From positions 558,001-622,000 of the forward strand of contig CAWFEM010000015.1 of the NCBI GenBank assembly GCA_963814905.1: a stretch of 64,000 nt of DNA, in the 5' to 3' direction. Source of the DNA: DASWJZ01 sp963814905 (GTDB lineage: Bacteria > Pseudomonadota > Alphaproteobacteria > Rhizobiales > Afifellaceae). Every line of letters starts with the position of its first letter. Positions within the stretch are counted from its first letter, which is position 1. Under the pieces are notes generated by a model that saw only the letters and a program-made list of their open reading frames with translations, was not told the origin of the DNA and did no database searches. Below, piece by piece: positions 24,217 to 32,872 of this stretch. A program made the translations under genes and the position numbers.

Positions 24217-24993
24217 ATGCTCGTCCGCTCGCTCCTCTTCAACGTCGTGATCTATGTGAACTTCCTCGTGCAGGCGGTGATCTTCGCGCCCGTGCTTCTT
24301 CTGCCTGAGCGCTATTTTTGGCCGATCGGACGCTTCTGGGTGCGCTCGTCGCTCGTTCTCCACCGCGCCATCTGCGGCATCGACGACGAGATACGCGGGC
24401 GGGAGAACATCCCCACCGGCGGATTCCTCGTGGCGGCAAAACACCAATCGGCGTGGGAGACGCTGCGGCTGATCGAGCTCTTCCCGCGCCCGAGCTTCAT
24501 CCTGAAGCGACAGCTCCTCTACGTGCCGCTCTTCGGGTGGTACCTGAAGAAGGCGGGCATGATCCCCGTCGATCGCGGCGGCGGCGCGGCGGCGATCACG
24601 GCGATGATGGAGCACGCGCGACGCGCGATCGGCGAAGGCCGGCAGATCATCATCTTTCCGGAGGGGACACGCCGCCCGCCTCTCGCCGCGCCCGAATATC
24701 GCCACGGCGTGAGCCGGCTCTACGGTGCGCTCGCCGTCCCCTGCCTGCCTGTCGCGCTGAATTCCGGGCTCTACTGGCCGCGCCACGCGTTCCGCCACAG
24801 GCACGGCACGATCCTGCTGGAATGTCTTGAGCCCATCCCCCCGGGGCTTGAACCCAAAGATTTCGCCGCACGGCTGAAAGTGACGATCGAATCAGCGTCC
24901 GACAGGCTCATCGGCGAGGCGCTGGCGGGCGATGCGACGCTGCGCGCGGAAATCCTGAGGGGAAGACCCAGCCCTGCCGCACACCAGATATAG
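24217..24993 (+). CDS. plsC: 1-acyl-sn-glycerol-3-phosphate acyltransferase
   Basis: A 258-residue inner-membrane enzyme adding the second acyl chain to lysophosphatidic acid. The catalytic block is KHQSAWE (75-81), so the usual His-x4-Asp is here His76-x4-Glu81; the substrate motif FPEGTR is at 147-152. An N-terminal hydrophobic segment (4-30) anchors it. The Glu replaces the normal Asp conservatively. It follows ftsX by 32 bp and is likely cotranscribed. Confidence 0.9.
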   Translation: MLVRSLLFNVVIYVNFLVQAVIFAPVLLLPERYFWPIGRFWVRSSLVLHRAICGIDDEIRGRENIPTGGFLVAAKHQSAWETLRLIELFPRPSFILKRQLLYVPLFGWYLKKAGMIPVDRGGGAAAITAMMEHARRAIGEGRQIIIFPEGTRRPPLAAPEYRHGVSRLYGALAVPCLPVALNSGLYWPRHAFRHRHGTILLECLEPIPPGLEPKDFAARLKVTIESASDRLIGEALAGDATLRAEILRGRPSPAAHQI

Positions 24994-25085
24994 CGTTATA
25001 CATCTTTCCTTCACTCTATTCGTCGTATGGTGCGGGACGAAAACAAGAACACTTGACCGAAAAGGCGTAGGGCGTTACACACCGC

Positions 25086-25100
25086 GTTCTCTTTATGTTC
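25086..25100 (+). promoter_or_regulatory. LexA (SOS) box, alphaproteobacterial type
   Basis: GTTC-TCTTTAT-GTTC is an exact match to the direct repeat GTTC-N7-GTTC bound by LexA in alphaproteobacteria. It ends 11 bp before the start codon at 25112, immediately upstream of the GGAGAGG ribosome site, so bound LexA would block transcription or elongation into the gene. Confidence 0.6.
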
Positions 25101-25111
25101 TGGAGAGGCCG

Positions 25112-25477
25112 ATGTCGTATCAAATCCCGCAGCTCTCACGTGTCGCGCTCGCCGCGGGCGTGCCCGCCCGCTACGTCTACTGGTCCGGCAGCTCCGGCAG
25201 ACGCTACCTTTTCACCTGCACCGGAGCCGACGCGCTGCGCGATTTCGAATCGGGCGTCGCCATCGCCGTATCCGGCGGGAGGATCGCCTGGGTCGGCGAT
25301 GTGACCGCGCTGGCGCGGATGCCGGCGAGTGCGCCTGAACGCCGCGCGGAGATCTACGTGCACTTTCTCGCCTCGACGCTTGCGGAGCGGCGCGCGGTGA
25401 TCGCCGATATGCGCCCCGCCGACGTCCTCCCCATTGAGAAGCGCCGGGAAGTGGTGGAGCTGCGGCTCGCCGCTTAG
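25112..25477 (+). CDS. uncharacterised protein, candidate SOS-regulated
   Basis: A 121-residue protein that I do not recognise. It has no signal peptide or membrane helix. The N-terminus contains the sequence ARYVYWSGSSGRRYLFT and then a beta-like segment AIAVSGGRIAWVGD; the C-terminus is helical and charged (APERRAEIYVHFLA, IEKRREVVELRLAA). ATG 25112 follows GGAGAGG with good spacing. The LexA box 11 bp upstream suggests induction by DNA damage. Its stop overlaps the convergent ChaC-like gene by 3 bp. Confidence 0.75.
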   Translation: MSYQIPQLSRVALAAGVPARYVYWSGSSGRRYLFTCTGADALRDFESGVAIAVSGGRIAWVGDVTALARMPASAPERRAEIYVHFLASTLAERRAVIADMRPADVLPIEKRREVVELRLAA

Positions 25478-26010
25478 GCCGGTGTCGCCGCGCCGGCCCC
25501 CAGGCGCTCCGCAAGGCGGGAGAGATGCGCATCGGGGATGCCGAGCTCGGCGAGATGCTCCGCGGTGCTGACGACGTAGTCGCGGTTTCGCCCTGAGCGG
25601 CCCTCCGCGTCCGCGACCAGCTTGAACTCGGTCTCCGCGTCGAGCTTCCCGGCATATTGGGCATGCGCGCGGTCGACCAGATAGGCGAGCGCAGCGGCAT
25701 GCGCGCCGTCAGCGAAGCGGATGGGGCGAACCCGCTCCAGATAGACCTCCGTCACCTGCTCGCGCTCCCGGAGATAGGCGACGACGCCCTCGCGCGCCTC
25801 CGCCGCCACGCGGAATGCGATGCCGCGGCAGGCCCCGCCGCGGTCGAGCCCGAGCACGAGGCCCGGGCGCTCGTTCGTGCCGCGATGCACCCAGGAATAG
25901 ACGCAAAGCGCGCGATGCGCGCCGATTAGTCGCGCGACCTTCTTCTCCAGATAGGGAAAACCCGGCCGCCACATGAGCGATCCGTAGCCGAACACCCATA
26001 AATCGGTCAT
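25474..26010 (-). CDS. gamma-glutamylcyclotransferase (ChaC-like)
   Basis: A 178-residue protein of the ChaC family, which releases 5-oxoproline from glutathione. The N-terminal WVFGYGSLMWRPGF motif binds the gamma-glutamyl group, and the Glu in YLREREQVTEVYLE is at the catalytic position. ATG 26010 gives MTDLWVFGYGSL; upstream extension is unsupported. It converges on the SOS-candidate gene. Confidence 0.88.
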   Translation of the reverse strand: MTDLWVFGYGSLMWRPGFPYLEKKVARLIGAHRALCVYSWVHRGTNERPGLVLGLDRGGACRGIAFRVAAEAREGVVAYLREREQVTEVYLERVRPIRFADGAHAAALAYLVDRAHAQYAGKLDAETEFKLVADAEGRSGRNRDYVVSTAEHLAELGIPDAHLSRLAERLGAGAATPA

Positions 26011-26096
26011 GGATGCGTCCTTGATTGCGCCGGGGGACAAGGCGCGGGCCCGCCTAGCAAGGCGGGTCCGGGACCGCAACAGCGAAGAGGAGAAGG

Positions 26097-27083
26097 ATGC
26101 GCCGTCTCATTGCCGGTCTCGTCATCGTCGTCATTCTCGCCGCCGGCTGGGTGGGCGGCTGGTTCTGGGCTGCCGGCTGGGTCGACCGTAACGCCGACGC
26201 GACGCTCCAGGAGATCGCGACGCGCGGAATTGACGTGGATTGCCCAAACCGCGCCGTCGTCGGATTCCCGTTCGCGCTGCGCGTCTCCTGCAGCGAGGCC
26301 GCCGTCGCCGACCGCGCAAGCGGCACGCGCGCCAACCTCGCCGGTGCGACGGGCGGCGCCTCGGTGTTCCGGCCGATGACGGCGGAGATCGCGCTCGATT
26401 CCCCGGTCCGGGTCGAATCGCCGCTGCTCCAAGGGCCGATGGAGTTTCGCTGGACCGACGCGGCGGTCGACGTCGGAATGAGTGTCGCGGGACCGCAAAA
26501 CGTCTCCTTCGACGCGACGAACCTGATCGGCGCGTTTACTTTGCCCGGCATGCCGGAGCAGACGGTCACCGCCCAGAGTGCCGAGGCGCACCTCTCGCCT
26601 TCCGAGGACGGCGGCAGTGCGGTGTCGCTGACCTTCACCGATCTCGGCTTTGCTTCCGGCGCTACGCACTTTCCGCCGCTGACAGGCAGCGCCGTCGCAG
26701 AGCTCTCCGTTCCGCCGCGCGCACTTGCCGAAGGGCCGGCTGCGATCAAGCCGCCGATCGAGGCGCGCGCCATTCAGGTGACACTTGAAAGCGGCGGCGC
26801 GCATTTCGTGATCGAGGGCGACATCGCGCTTTCGCCGGGCGGCATTCTTGACGGCACCTTGGTCGTGAGCGTCGCCGGCGCGGAGGCGCTGCCCGATTTC
26901 ATCGCCGCGTTCCCGCAGCAATTCCAGAAGATCGGCAACGCGGTCGCAGCCGGCCTCTTCGCTTTCGGACAGCCGACCACGCTGGAGGGGAAACCGGGGA
27001 CCGAGGTGCGCGTGACGATCGAGTCCAACCGCGCGCGGATCGGGCCGATGATCGAATTCGACCTGCCGCGCCTGCAGCTTTAG
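26097..27083 (+). CDS. DUF2125 domain-containing protein
   Basis: A 328-residue probable periplasmic protein with one N-terminal membrane helix (4-24, LIAGLVIVVILAAGWVGGWFW) and a long beta-rich domain with GFPFALRVSC, typical of DUF2125. GAGGAGAAGG before the ATG is an excellent ribosome site. Function is unknown. It ends 3 bp from the convergent tyrC gene. Confidence 0.88.
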   Translation: MRRLIAGLVIVVILAAGWVGGWFWAAGWVDRNADATLQEIATRGIDVDCPNRAVVGFPFALRVSCSEAAVADRASGTRANLAGATGGASVFRPMTAEIALDSPVRVESPLLQGPMEFRWTDAAVDVGMSVAGPQNVSFDATNLIGAFTLPGMPEQTVTAQSAEAHLSPSEDGGSAVSLTFTDLGFASGATHFPPLTGSAVAELSVPPRALAEGPAAIKPPIEARAIQVTLESGGAHFVIEGDIALSPGGILDGTLVVSVAGAEALPDFIAAFPQQFQKIGNAVAAGLFAFGQPTTLEGKPGTEVRVTIESNRARIGPMIEFDLPRLQL

Positions 27084-27086
27084 TCT

Positions 27087-28016
27087 CTAACTGCTCTCCG
27101 GGCCGTGGGGCCGGCCGAAATCCGGCGCCGCCGTGTCCTGTCCCGCCTCGACGATGTCGCGTCGGATGGCGCGGGTGCGGGTGAAGAGATCGAACAGCGC
27201 CTCGCCGTCGGCGAAGCGGATGGCGCGCTGCAGCGCCGAAAGATCCTCCGTGAAACGCCCCAGCATCTCCAGGATCGCCTCGCGATTGTGCAGGCAGACG
27301 TCGCGCCACATGGTCGGATCGGAGGCGGCAAGCCGCGTGAAGTCGCGGAAGCCGGAGGCGGAGTATTTGATCACCTCCATCTCGCTCACCGCCTCCAGGT
27401 GCTCGGCGGTGCCGACGATGTTGTAGGCGATCAGATGCGGAAGATGCGAAACGATCGCCAGCACCCGGTCGTGGTGGCTCGCATCCATCGTCTCCACATG
27501 CGAGCCGCAAGCCTGCCAGAAGCCCGTGAGCGTCTCGACCGCCTCGGCATTCGTTCCGGGCGGCGGCGTCAGAATGCACCAGCGGCCCGCGAACAGGCTG
27601 GCGAAGCCGGCGTCCGGGCCGGAATGCTCCGTCCCCGCGATCGGATGACCCGGAATGAAATGCACCTGCGCCGGCATGTACGGCAGCATCTGCGCGATGA
27701 CGGACGCCTTGGTGGAGCCGACATCCGTGACGATGGCGCCGGGGGCTAGCGACTGGGCGATCTCCTTCGCCACCGCACCCGACGCGCCGACCGGCACGCA
27801 GACGATGACGAGGTCGGCGTCGCGCACGGCTTCCGCCGCGGAATTGGTGTAGCTGTCGCCGAGCCCAAGCTCCTCCGCGCGCCGCAGCGTCGCCTCGCTG
27901 CGCGTTGCGATCGCGATCGTGTCGGCGAGGTGCTTGGCGCGGATGACGCGGGCAAGCGACGAGCCGATCAGTCCGACCCCGATCAGGGCGACCTTCTTGA
28001 AATGCGGTGCGCTCAT
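27087..28016 (-). CDS. tyrC: prephenate/arogenate dehydrogenase family protein
   Basis: A 309-residue oxidoreductase of tyrosine biosynthesis. The dinucleotide motif is GVGLIG (13-18), GSTKAS and the HPIAGTEHSGPDAG block form the active site with its His, and HDRVLAIVSHLPHLIAYN is conserved in TyrA proteins. With an aminotransferase immediately upstream it may oxidise arogenate instead of prephenate; the sequence alone does not decide. It overlaps hisC by 4 bp (ATGA). Confidence 0.9.
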   Translation of the reverse strand: MSAPHFKKVALIGVGLIGSSLARVIRAKHLADTIAIATRSEATLRRAEELGLGDSYTNSAAEAVRDADLVIVCVPVGASGAVAKEIAQSLAPGAIVTDVGSTKASVIAQMLPYMPAQVHFIPGHPIAGTEHSGPDAGFASLFAGRWCILTPPPGTNAEAVETLTGFWQACGSHVETMDASHHDRVLAIVSHLPHLIAYNIVGTAEHLEAVSEMEVIKYSASGFRDFTRLAASDPTMWRDVCLHNREAILEMLGRFTEDLSALQRAIRFADGEALFDLFTRTRAIRRDIVEAGQDTAAPDFGRPHGPESS

Positions 28017-29134
28017 GAGGAGAGAAAGTCGGAGAGCGCAGCGATGAAGGCGCGGTTCGCCTCCTCCGTCCCGACGCTCATGCGGAGCGCGTTCGGGAAG
28101 CCGTAGCCGGTGACGCGGCGAAGCACGAGCCCGCGCTCGCGCAGGAACCGATCCGCCTCCGCGGCGTCGTGGCCCGCCTCGTCGGGGAAGTGGATGAGCA
28201 GGAAATTGCCGATCGACGGCGTGACGCGGAGCCCAAGCGCACGCACTTCGCTCGTCAGCCAGTCGAGCCAGACGGTATTATGCGCGACGGACAATTCAAG
28301 ATGCACGCGGTCGGAAAGCGCCGCTGAACCCGCCGCCAGCGCCGGCCCGTTGACGTTGAAGGGTCCGCGCGTGCGGTTCAGCGCGTCGATAACCGAGGCG
28401 GGACCGTAGGCCCAGCCGATCCGGAGATTGGCGAGCCCGAAAATCTTGGAGAAGGTCCGCGTCATCACGACGTTCGCGGTATCGGCCGCAAGCTCCACGC
28501 CGCTCGCATAATCGTTGCGGCGGACATATTCGGAATAGGCGGCGTCGATCACGAGAAGGACATTCTCCGGCAGCCCGGCATGCAGGCGCTTCACCTCGTC
28601 GTAAGGGAGGTAGGTGCCGGTTGGATTGTTGGGATTGGCGAGGTAGACGAGCCGCGTCTTCGGTGTGACGCGCGCGAGGATCTCGTCGACCTGCGCGGTC
28701 TCGTCCGTCTCGGGCGCCACCACCGGCGTCCCGCCGGATGCGAGGATCGCGATCTTGTAGACCAGGAAGCCGTGCTCGCAGATGATCGCCTCGTCGCCCG
28801 GCGAGAGGTAGTTCTGCGCCAGCAGCGTCAGCAGCTCGTCGGAGCCGTTGCCGCAAACGATCCGCTCCGGGTTCAACCCGAACGTGGCGGCGAGCGCCTC
28901 GCGCAGGATGCGCGACGATCCCTCCGGATAGACATGCAGCTTGTCGGCGTTGGCGCGATAGGCCTCAACCGCCAGCGGGCTCGGGCCGAGCGGCGTCTCG
29001 TTGGAGGAAAGCTTGAAGACGCGGGCCGCGCTCGACCTGTCGTCGCCCGGAACGTAGGCCGATATTGCATGGATGCCGGCGCGCGGACGCGGTCCGCCGG
29101 CCGCAATCGCGGCGTCGGACTTGGCGGCGCTCAT
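28013..29134 (-). CDS. hisC: histidinol-phosphate/aromatic aminotransferase
   Basis: A 373-residue fold-type I PLP aminotransferase. NPNNPTG is at 167-173, the PLP lysine is Lys230 in TRTFSKIFGLANLRIGW, and the N-terminal KLSSNETPLGPSP is the HisC signature. It lies between chorismate mutase and tyrC with 4-bp overlaps on both sides, so an aromatic amino acid role (prephenate or phenylpyruvate transamination) is likely in addition to or instead of histidine synthesis. Confidence 0.9.
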   Translation of the reverse strand: MSAAKSDAAIAAGGPRPRAGIHAISAYVPGDDRSSAARVFKLSSNETPLGPSPLAVEAYRANADKLHVYPEGSSRILREALAATFGLNPERIVCGNGSDELLTLLAQNYLSPGDEAIICEHGFLVYKIAILASGGTPVVAPETDETAQVDEILARVTPKTRLVYLANPNNPTGTYLPYDEVKRLHAGLPENVLLVIDAAYSEYVRRNDYASGVELAADTANVVMTRTFSKIFGLANLRIGWAYGPASVIDALNRTRGPFNVNGPALAAGSAALSDRVHLELSVAHNTVWLDWLTSEVRALGLRVTPSIGNFLLIHFPDEAGHDAAEADRFLRERGLVLRRVTGYGFPNALRMSVGTEEANRAFIAALSDFLSS

Positions 29135-29937
29135 GCGAGGCGCTCCGCCATGAAGCGGATCGGCTGGAAGAAACCACCGACCTCGCGCGCCGACTTGACC
29201 GGGAACCCGGCGGCTGCGGCGAGCTCGCCGATTTCGACGGCGGCCGGCAGCTCAACAAGCGCCTCGCCGCCTGCGCGACCGGCTACGGCGCCACCGAGCG
29301 TGGCCGCAGCCTTCCTGACCCGGGGCGTTGCCGTGACGGCGAGAAGGCGAAAATCGGGAACGAAGCTCTGCTTGAGCGGAGGGCCCACGACATAGGCGGG
29401 AAGATCGGCGGGGCGGTCGGGGCTTTGAATGAAAGGCAGTCTGGCAAATATCTTGGGCGCCTTGGCGCCGACGAGACCGCTCCACCATCGTTCCTTCGAC
29501 GCGGCCGCCACCACGGCAACGGCCTTGCGTGAGCGGGCGACGGTCTCGATCGCCGCCGCGCTCGTCTTCGCCTGCTCCACGGGAACGGCGAAGCCGAACG
29601 TAAAGCGCACGACATCGCGCATGGCGAGCGCGTCCTTGGCCGGGCCGGCGACGACGGAGAACGGCGCCTGCATCGCGGTAAAGGTGGTGATGATCTCGCG
29701 CCAGATATGTTCCACCGTCGCGAGCGGCAGCGCGCCGGCATGGCGCATCGCGATGCGGCGCATCATGTCGGCCTCCCGGTCGGGCCGGAAGGCCGCGCCG
29801 GGCTTGCTCGTGCCCTTGATCTCGATCAGCTCGGCAATCACGCTCGCGCGGTCGATCAAAAGGCCGTGCATGGCCTCGTCGATCGCGTCGATCCGGGCGC
29901 GGATCGCCTGCAGCGGATCGGGCACCGCCCTGTCCAT
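29131..29937 (-). CDS. chorismate mutase family protein
   Basis: A 268-residue protein whose N-terminal ~90 residues are an AroQ-type chorismate mutase (LQAIRARIDAIDEAMHGLLIDRASV, then RPDREADMMRRI). The remaining ~170 residues are a second, ACT-like or prephenate-related region that I do not recognise confidently. ATG 29937 behind GAGGGAGAG is the best start; in-frame starts at 29979 and 30075 lack one. It opens the three-gene aromatic operon. Confidence 0.85.
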   Translation of the reverse strand: MDRAVPDPLQAIRARIDAIDEAMHGLLIDRASVIAELIEIKGTSKPGAAFRPDREADMMRRIAMRHAGALPLATVEHIWREIITTFTAMQAPFSVVAGPAKDALAMRDVVRFTFGFAVPVEQAKTSAAAIETVARSRKAVAVVAAASKERWWSGLVGAKAPKIFARLPFIQSPDRPADLPAYVVGPPLKQSFVPDFRLLAVTATPRVRKAAATLGGAVAGRAGGEALVELPAAVEIGELAAAAGFPVKSAREVGGFFQPIRFMAERLA

Positions 29938-30126
29938 ACTCTCCCTCACGGTTCCGGGGGTTTCCGACGCCCGCGTCATTAGCCGCCGACCCGGCCGAAC
30001 GCAAAGAAAACCTTGGCCGATGCGGCGGTCGGTCGTCGCCATCGGCGGCCCGCTCGCGTGCCTCCATGCCCGCACGCCGATCTTCGCGCCGTTGACGGCG
30101 GGAGCGGAGCGGGATAACGAGGCTTT

Positions 30127-30186
30127 ATCCCGTGGTGAATTTGAGCCGGCCGGCTTGCAGCCACGTTAAATAAGTTTGCTAAAAGG
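30127..30186 (+). ncRNA. SAM-II riboswitch
   Basis: The stretch has the SAM-II pattern: CGTGG (30131-30135) pairs with CCACG (30161-30165), the loop contains TGAATTTGAGCCGGC and GGCTTGCAG, and the 3' strand TTAAATAAGTTTGCTAAAAGG forms the conserved pseudoknot GCTAAA. It lies upstream of metX, the classic SAM-II target. Confidence 0.9.
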
Positions 30187-30201
30187 CCGGAGGTGGAAAC
30201 C

Positions 30202-30240
30202 CCCGGTCTTGTGCTTTCACGAAGCACGGCCGGGTTTTTT
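30202..30240 (+). terminator. intrinsic terminator/attenuator before metX
   Basis: Two nested stems (CCCGG with CCGGG at 30230-30234; GTGCTT 30211-30216 with AAGCAC 30222-30227) are followed by six T residues (30235-30240), ending 14 bp before the metX start. It sits immediately after the SAM-II aptamer and is the probable off-state of the switch. Confidence 0.85.
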
Positions 30241-30254
30241 GTTGGAGTTCCGCC

Positions 30255-31460
30255 GTGGCTGAGCAGGCGTCTCACAAAGAATATATCGACGCACATCTAG
30301 CCGATATGGAGGCCGCGGCCCGCGCACAGGCGCGGCAGCCGGCGAGCCCGATCGCCCATTTCGGATCCGACGAACCGCTGCCGCTTGACGCCGGCGTGGC
30401 GTTGGCGCCCTTCCAGGTCGCCTACCAGACCTATGGCGAACTCAACGCCGACAAGTCGAACGCCGTCCTCGTCTGCCATGCCCTCTCCGGCGATCAGCAC
30501 GTCGCCAACACCCACCCCGTCACCGGCAAGGCCGGCTGGTGGTCGCTGATGGTCGGCCCGGGGCGGCCGATCGACACCGACCGCTATTTCGTCATCTGCG
30601 CCAACGTGCTCGGCGGCTGCATGGGCACGACCGGCCCCGCCTCCGTCGATCCGGCGACGGGTCAGGTCTATGGACTCGACCTACCCATCATCACCGTCCG
30701 CGACATGGTGCGCGCCCAGGCGATGCTGATCGACCGGCTCGGCATCGAGAAGCTCCTGTGCGTGCTCGGCGGATCGATGGGCGGCATGCAGGTGCTGCAG
30801 TGGACGGCGAGCTTCTCCGACCGCGTCTTCTCCGCCATGCCGATCGCCTGCGCGGCGCGCCACTCCTCGCAGAACATTGCCTTCCATGAAGTCGGACGGC
30901 AGGCAGTGATGGCCGATCCCGACTGGTGTGGCGGCAAATACGCCGAGGCCGACAGGAGTCCGCGCAAGGGCCTCGCCGTGGCGCGCATGGCCGCGCACAT
31001 CACCTACATGTCGGACGAGGCGCTGCACCGGAAGTTCGGCCGCCAACTGCAGGACCGCGCCACGCTCGCCTTCGGCTTCGACGCGGATTTTCAGGTGGAA
31101 TCTTATCTGCGCCACCAGGGCCGGACGTTCGTCGGCCGCTTCGACGCCAATTCTTATCTCTACATGACGCGGGCGATGGATTACTTCGACCTGGCACAGG
31201 ACTATGACGGCTCGCTCGGCAACGCCTTCCGCGGGACGAAGACACGCTTCTGCGTCGTCTCCTTCACCTCCGACTGGCTGTTCCCTACCTCGGAGAACCG
31301 CACGATCGTGCACGCGCTGAACGCCGCCGCCGCCAACGTCTCCTTCGTCGAGATCGAGACCGACGGCGGCCACGACGCCTTCCTGCTCGACGAGCCGGAA
31401 TTCCACCGCACCGTTTCCGGCTTCCTCTCAGCGGTGGCGCGCCGGCGGGGCGTCAAATGA
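30255..31460 (+). CDS. metX: homoserine O-acetyltransferase
   Basis: A 401-residue alpha/beta-hydrolase making O-acetyl- or O-succinylhomoserine for methionine synthesis. Nucleophile Ser174 is in LGGSMGGMQ; the Asp of FTSDWLFP and the His of DGGHDAFLL complete the triad. QTYGELN and NVLGGCMGTTGP are family blocks. GTG 30255 follows GGAG; the N-terminal ~35 residues are an extension with no clear homologous role. It is controlled by the SAM-II riboswitch and coupled to metW (ATGA). Confidence 0.95.
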   Translation: MAEQASHKEYIDAHLADMEAAARAQARQPASPIAHFGSDEPLPLDAGVALAPFQVAYQTYGELNADKSNAVLVCHALSGDQHVANTHPVTGKAGWWSLMVGPGRPIDTDRYFVICANVLGGCMGTTGPASVDPATGQVYGLDLPIITVRDMVRAQAMLIDRLGIEKLLCVLGGSMGGMQVLQWTASFSDRVFSAMPIACAARHSSQNIAFHEVGRQAVMADPDWCGGKYAEADRSPRKGLAVARMAAHITYMSDEALHRKFGRQLQDRATLAFGFDADFQVESYLRHQGRTFVGRFDANSYLYMTRAMDYFDLAQDYDGSLGNAFRGTKTRFCVVSFTSDWLFPTSENRTIVHALNAAAANVSFVEIETDGGHDAFLLDEPEFHRTVSGFLSAVARRRGVK

Positions 31461-32092
31461 CGGAGATGCAGCTTCGCACCATGTCCGCGCATCCTGAGCG
31501 CACCGACCTCCAGATCATCGCCGGCTTCGTTACGCCGGGGGCGCGCGTGCTCGACGTCGGTTGCGGCGACGGCGCGCTCCTGATGCGGCTGGAGACGGAG
31601 AAGGACGCGGACGGGCGCGGCATCGAGCTGTCGCAAAAGGGCGTCAACGACGCCGTGGCGCGGGGCCTCTCCGTGGTGCAGGGCGACGCCGACCATGACC
31701 TTTCGACCTATCCCGACCATGCGTTCGATTTCGTCATCCTGAGCCAGACGCTGCAAGCGACGCGCAATCCGCGTCAGGTGCTGGAAGAGCTCCTGAGAAT
31801 CGGGCGGAAGGCCGTCGTCTCCTTCCCGAATTTCGGCAATTGGCGGGTCAGGACGCAATTCGTGCTGAGCGGACGCATGCCGATAACCGAGGACCTTCCC
31901 TATAGCTGGTACGACACGCCCAACATCCACTTCTGCACGGTGCGCGACTTCGTGAAGCTGGTGGAAGAGGTCGACGCGAAGATCGAGAAGGCAGTCGCGC
32001 TCTACGGCAACAATCGCGTGCTCAACCGCTCGATCCGCCTGCCGCTTTGGAACTTCCTCGCCGATCAGGCGATCTTTCTCCTCCGCCGATAA
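31457..32092 (+). CDS. metW: methionine biosynthesis protein MetW
   Basis: A 211-residue class I SAM-dependent methyltransferase fold with VLDVGCGDGALL, GIELSQKGV and FVILSQTLQATRNPRQVLEE. MetW works with MetX in homoserine acylation in many Proteobacteria. The start overlaps the metX stop by 4 bp. Confidence 0.93.
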   Translation: MTEMQLRTMSAHPERTDLQIIAGFVTPGARVLDVGCGDGALLMRLETEKDADGRGIELSQKGVNDAVARGLSVVQGDADHDLSTYPDHAFDFVILSQTLQATRNPRQVLEELLRIGRKAVVSFPNFGNWRVRTQFVLSGRMPITEDLPYSWYDTPNIHFCTVRDFVKLVEEVDAKIEKAVALYGNNRVLNRSIRLPLWNFLADQAIFLLRR

Positions 32093-32182
32093 GCAAAAAG
32101 AGGCCTGACAACAACCTAAAAGGGAGAATCGCAGAGCAGTTTCTTGTATCGTCTGCAGGCACCAAGTGCTTTGGAGACGCTC

Positions 32183-32872
32183 GTGGCTTCCACGGCAACG
32201 CAGAAATTTTTGCTGCCGGAAACGGCTCTTCACGCGGATGATTGCAAGGCCGAAGCCGCAAAGACCCAGTCCCTCACCCAGTTCGGCCCGCCGCGATCAG
32301 GCAGCACTCTGGTTTTCAATCTTCTTCGAGAAACACAAACGTCCTGCAAGGTCAGGAAGACGCACGGGCTTCCCGCAAGCGCTGGCGTGGAGCCAATCGT
32401 CGCGACCTACCGGCACCCGTTCGACTGCGTAGTCTCGAGCATCACCCGGTACGGCCTCCCCGTGACCGAAGAATCGGTTGCGAGAAACGCCGCCGAGATC
32501 GAACGTCACGGGCTGCTGGACATGCTCAGCCTCCGCTTTCACGGAAATACGCTCATGCTTCGCTACGAGGATTTTCACCGCAACACTGCGCTCATCTTCG
32601 ATAGCATCGAAGCGTTTGTCGGCGTGCCTATTCCGGACGACGTCCGTGCCCGGCTGACAAAAGAATACGGAGTGGATGAGGTAAAGGCACGCACGGATAT
32701 GATGGGCGAGTTCGGAAACTTCGATACAGTGACCCACTTTCACGGTCGGCACGTCTCCGAGCGCCTGGGAAAGCCGTACAGCTACCGAGAAATCCTAACG
32801 CCAAACCAGACACAGTATCTGGCGGAGCGGTTCGCGTCGTTCCTCACCGCTTTCGGATATCCGGCGAGCTAG
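32183..32872 (+). CDS. sulfotransferase-like protein
   Basis: A 229-residue protein with a P-loop FGPPRSGSTLVFN (34-46), matching the 5'-phosphosulfate motif of PAPS-dependent sulfotransferases, and YRHPFDCVVSS (76-86), matching the 3'-phosphate motif. A Tyr-Glu-Asp-Phe (LRYEDF) helix follows. GTG 32183 has GGAG six bases upstream and is preferred over TTG 32144. Codon use is less GC-biased than its neighbours and it interrupts a common metW-methyltransferase-gloB order, so acquisition by transfer is plausible. Acceptor is unknown. Confidence 0.7.
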   Translation: MASTATQKFLLPETALHADDCKAEAAKTQSLTQFGPPRSGSTLVFNLLRETQTSCKVRKTHGLPASAGVEPIVATYRHPFDCVVSSITRYGLPVTEESVARNAAEIERHGLLDMLSLRFHGNTLMLRYEDFHRNTALIFDSIEAFVGVPIPDDVRARLTKEYGVDEVKARTDMMGEFGNFDTVTHFHGRHVSERLGKPYSYREILTPNQTQYLAERFASFLTAFGYPAS

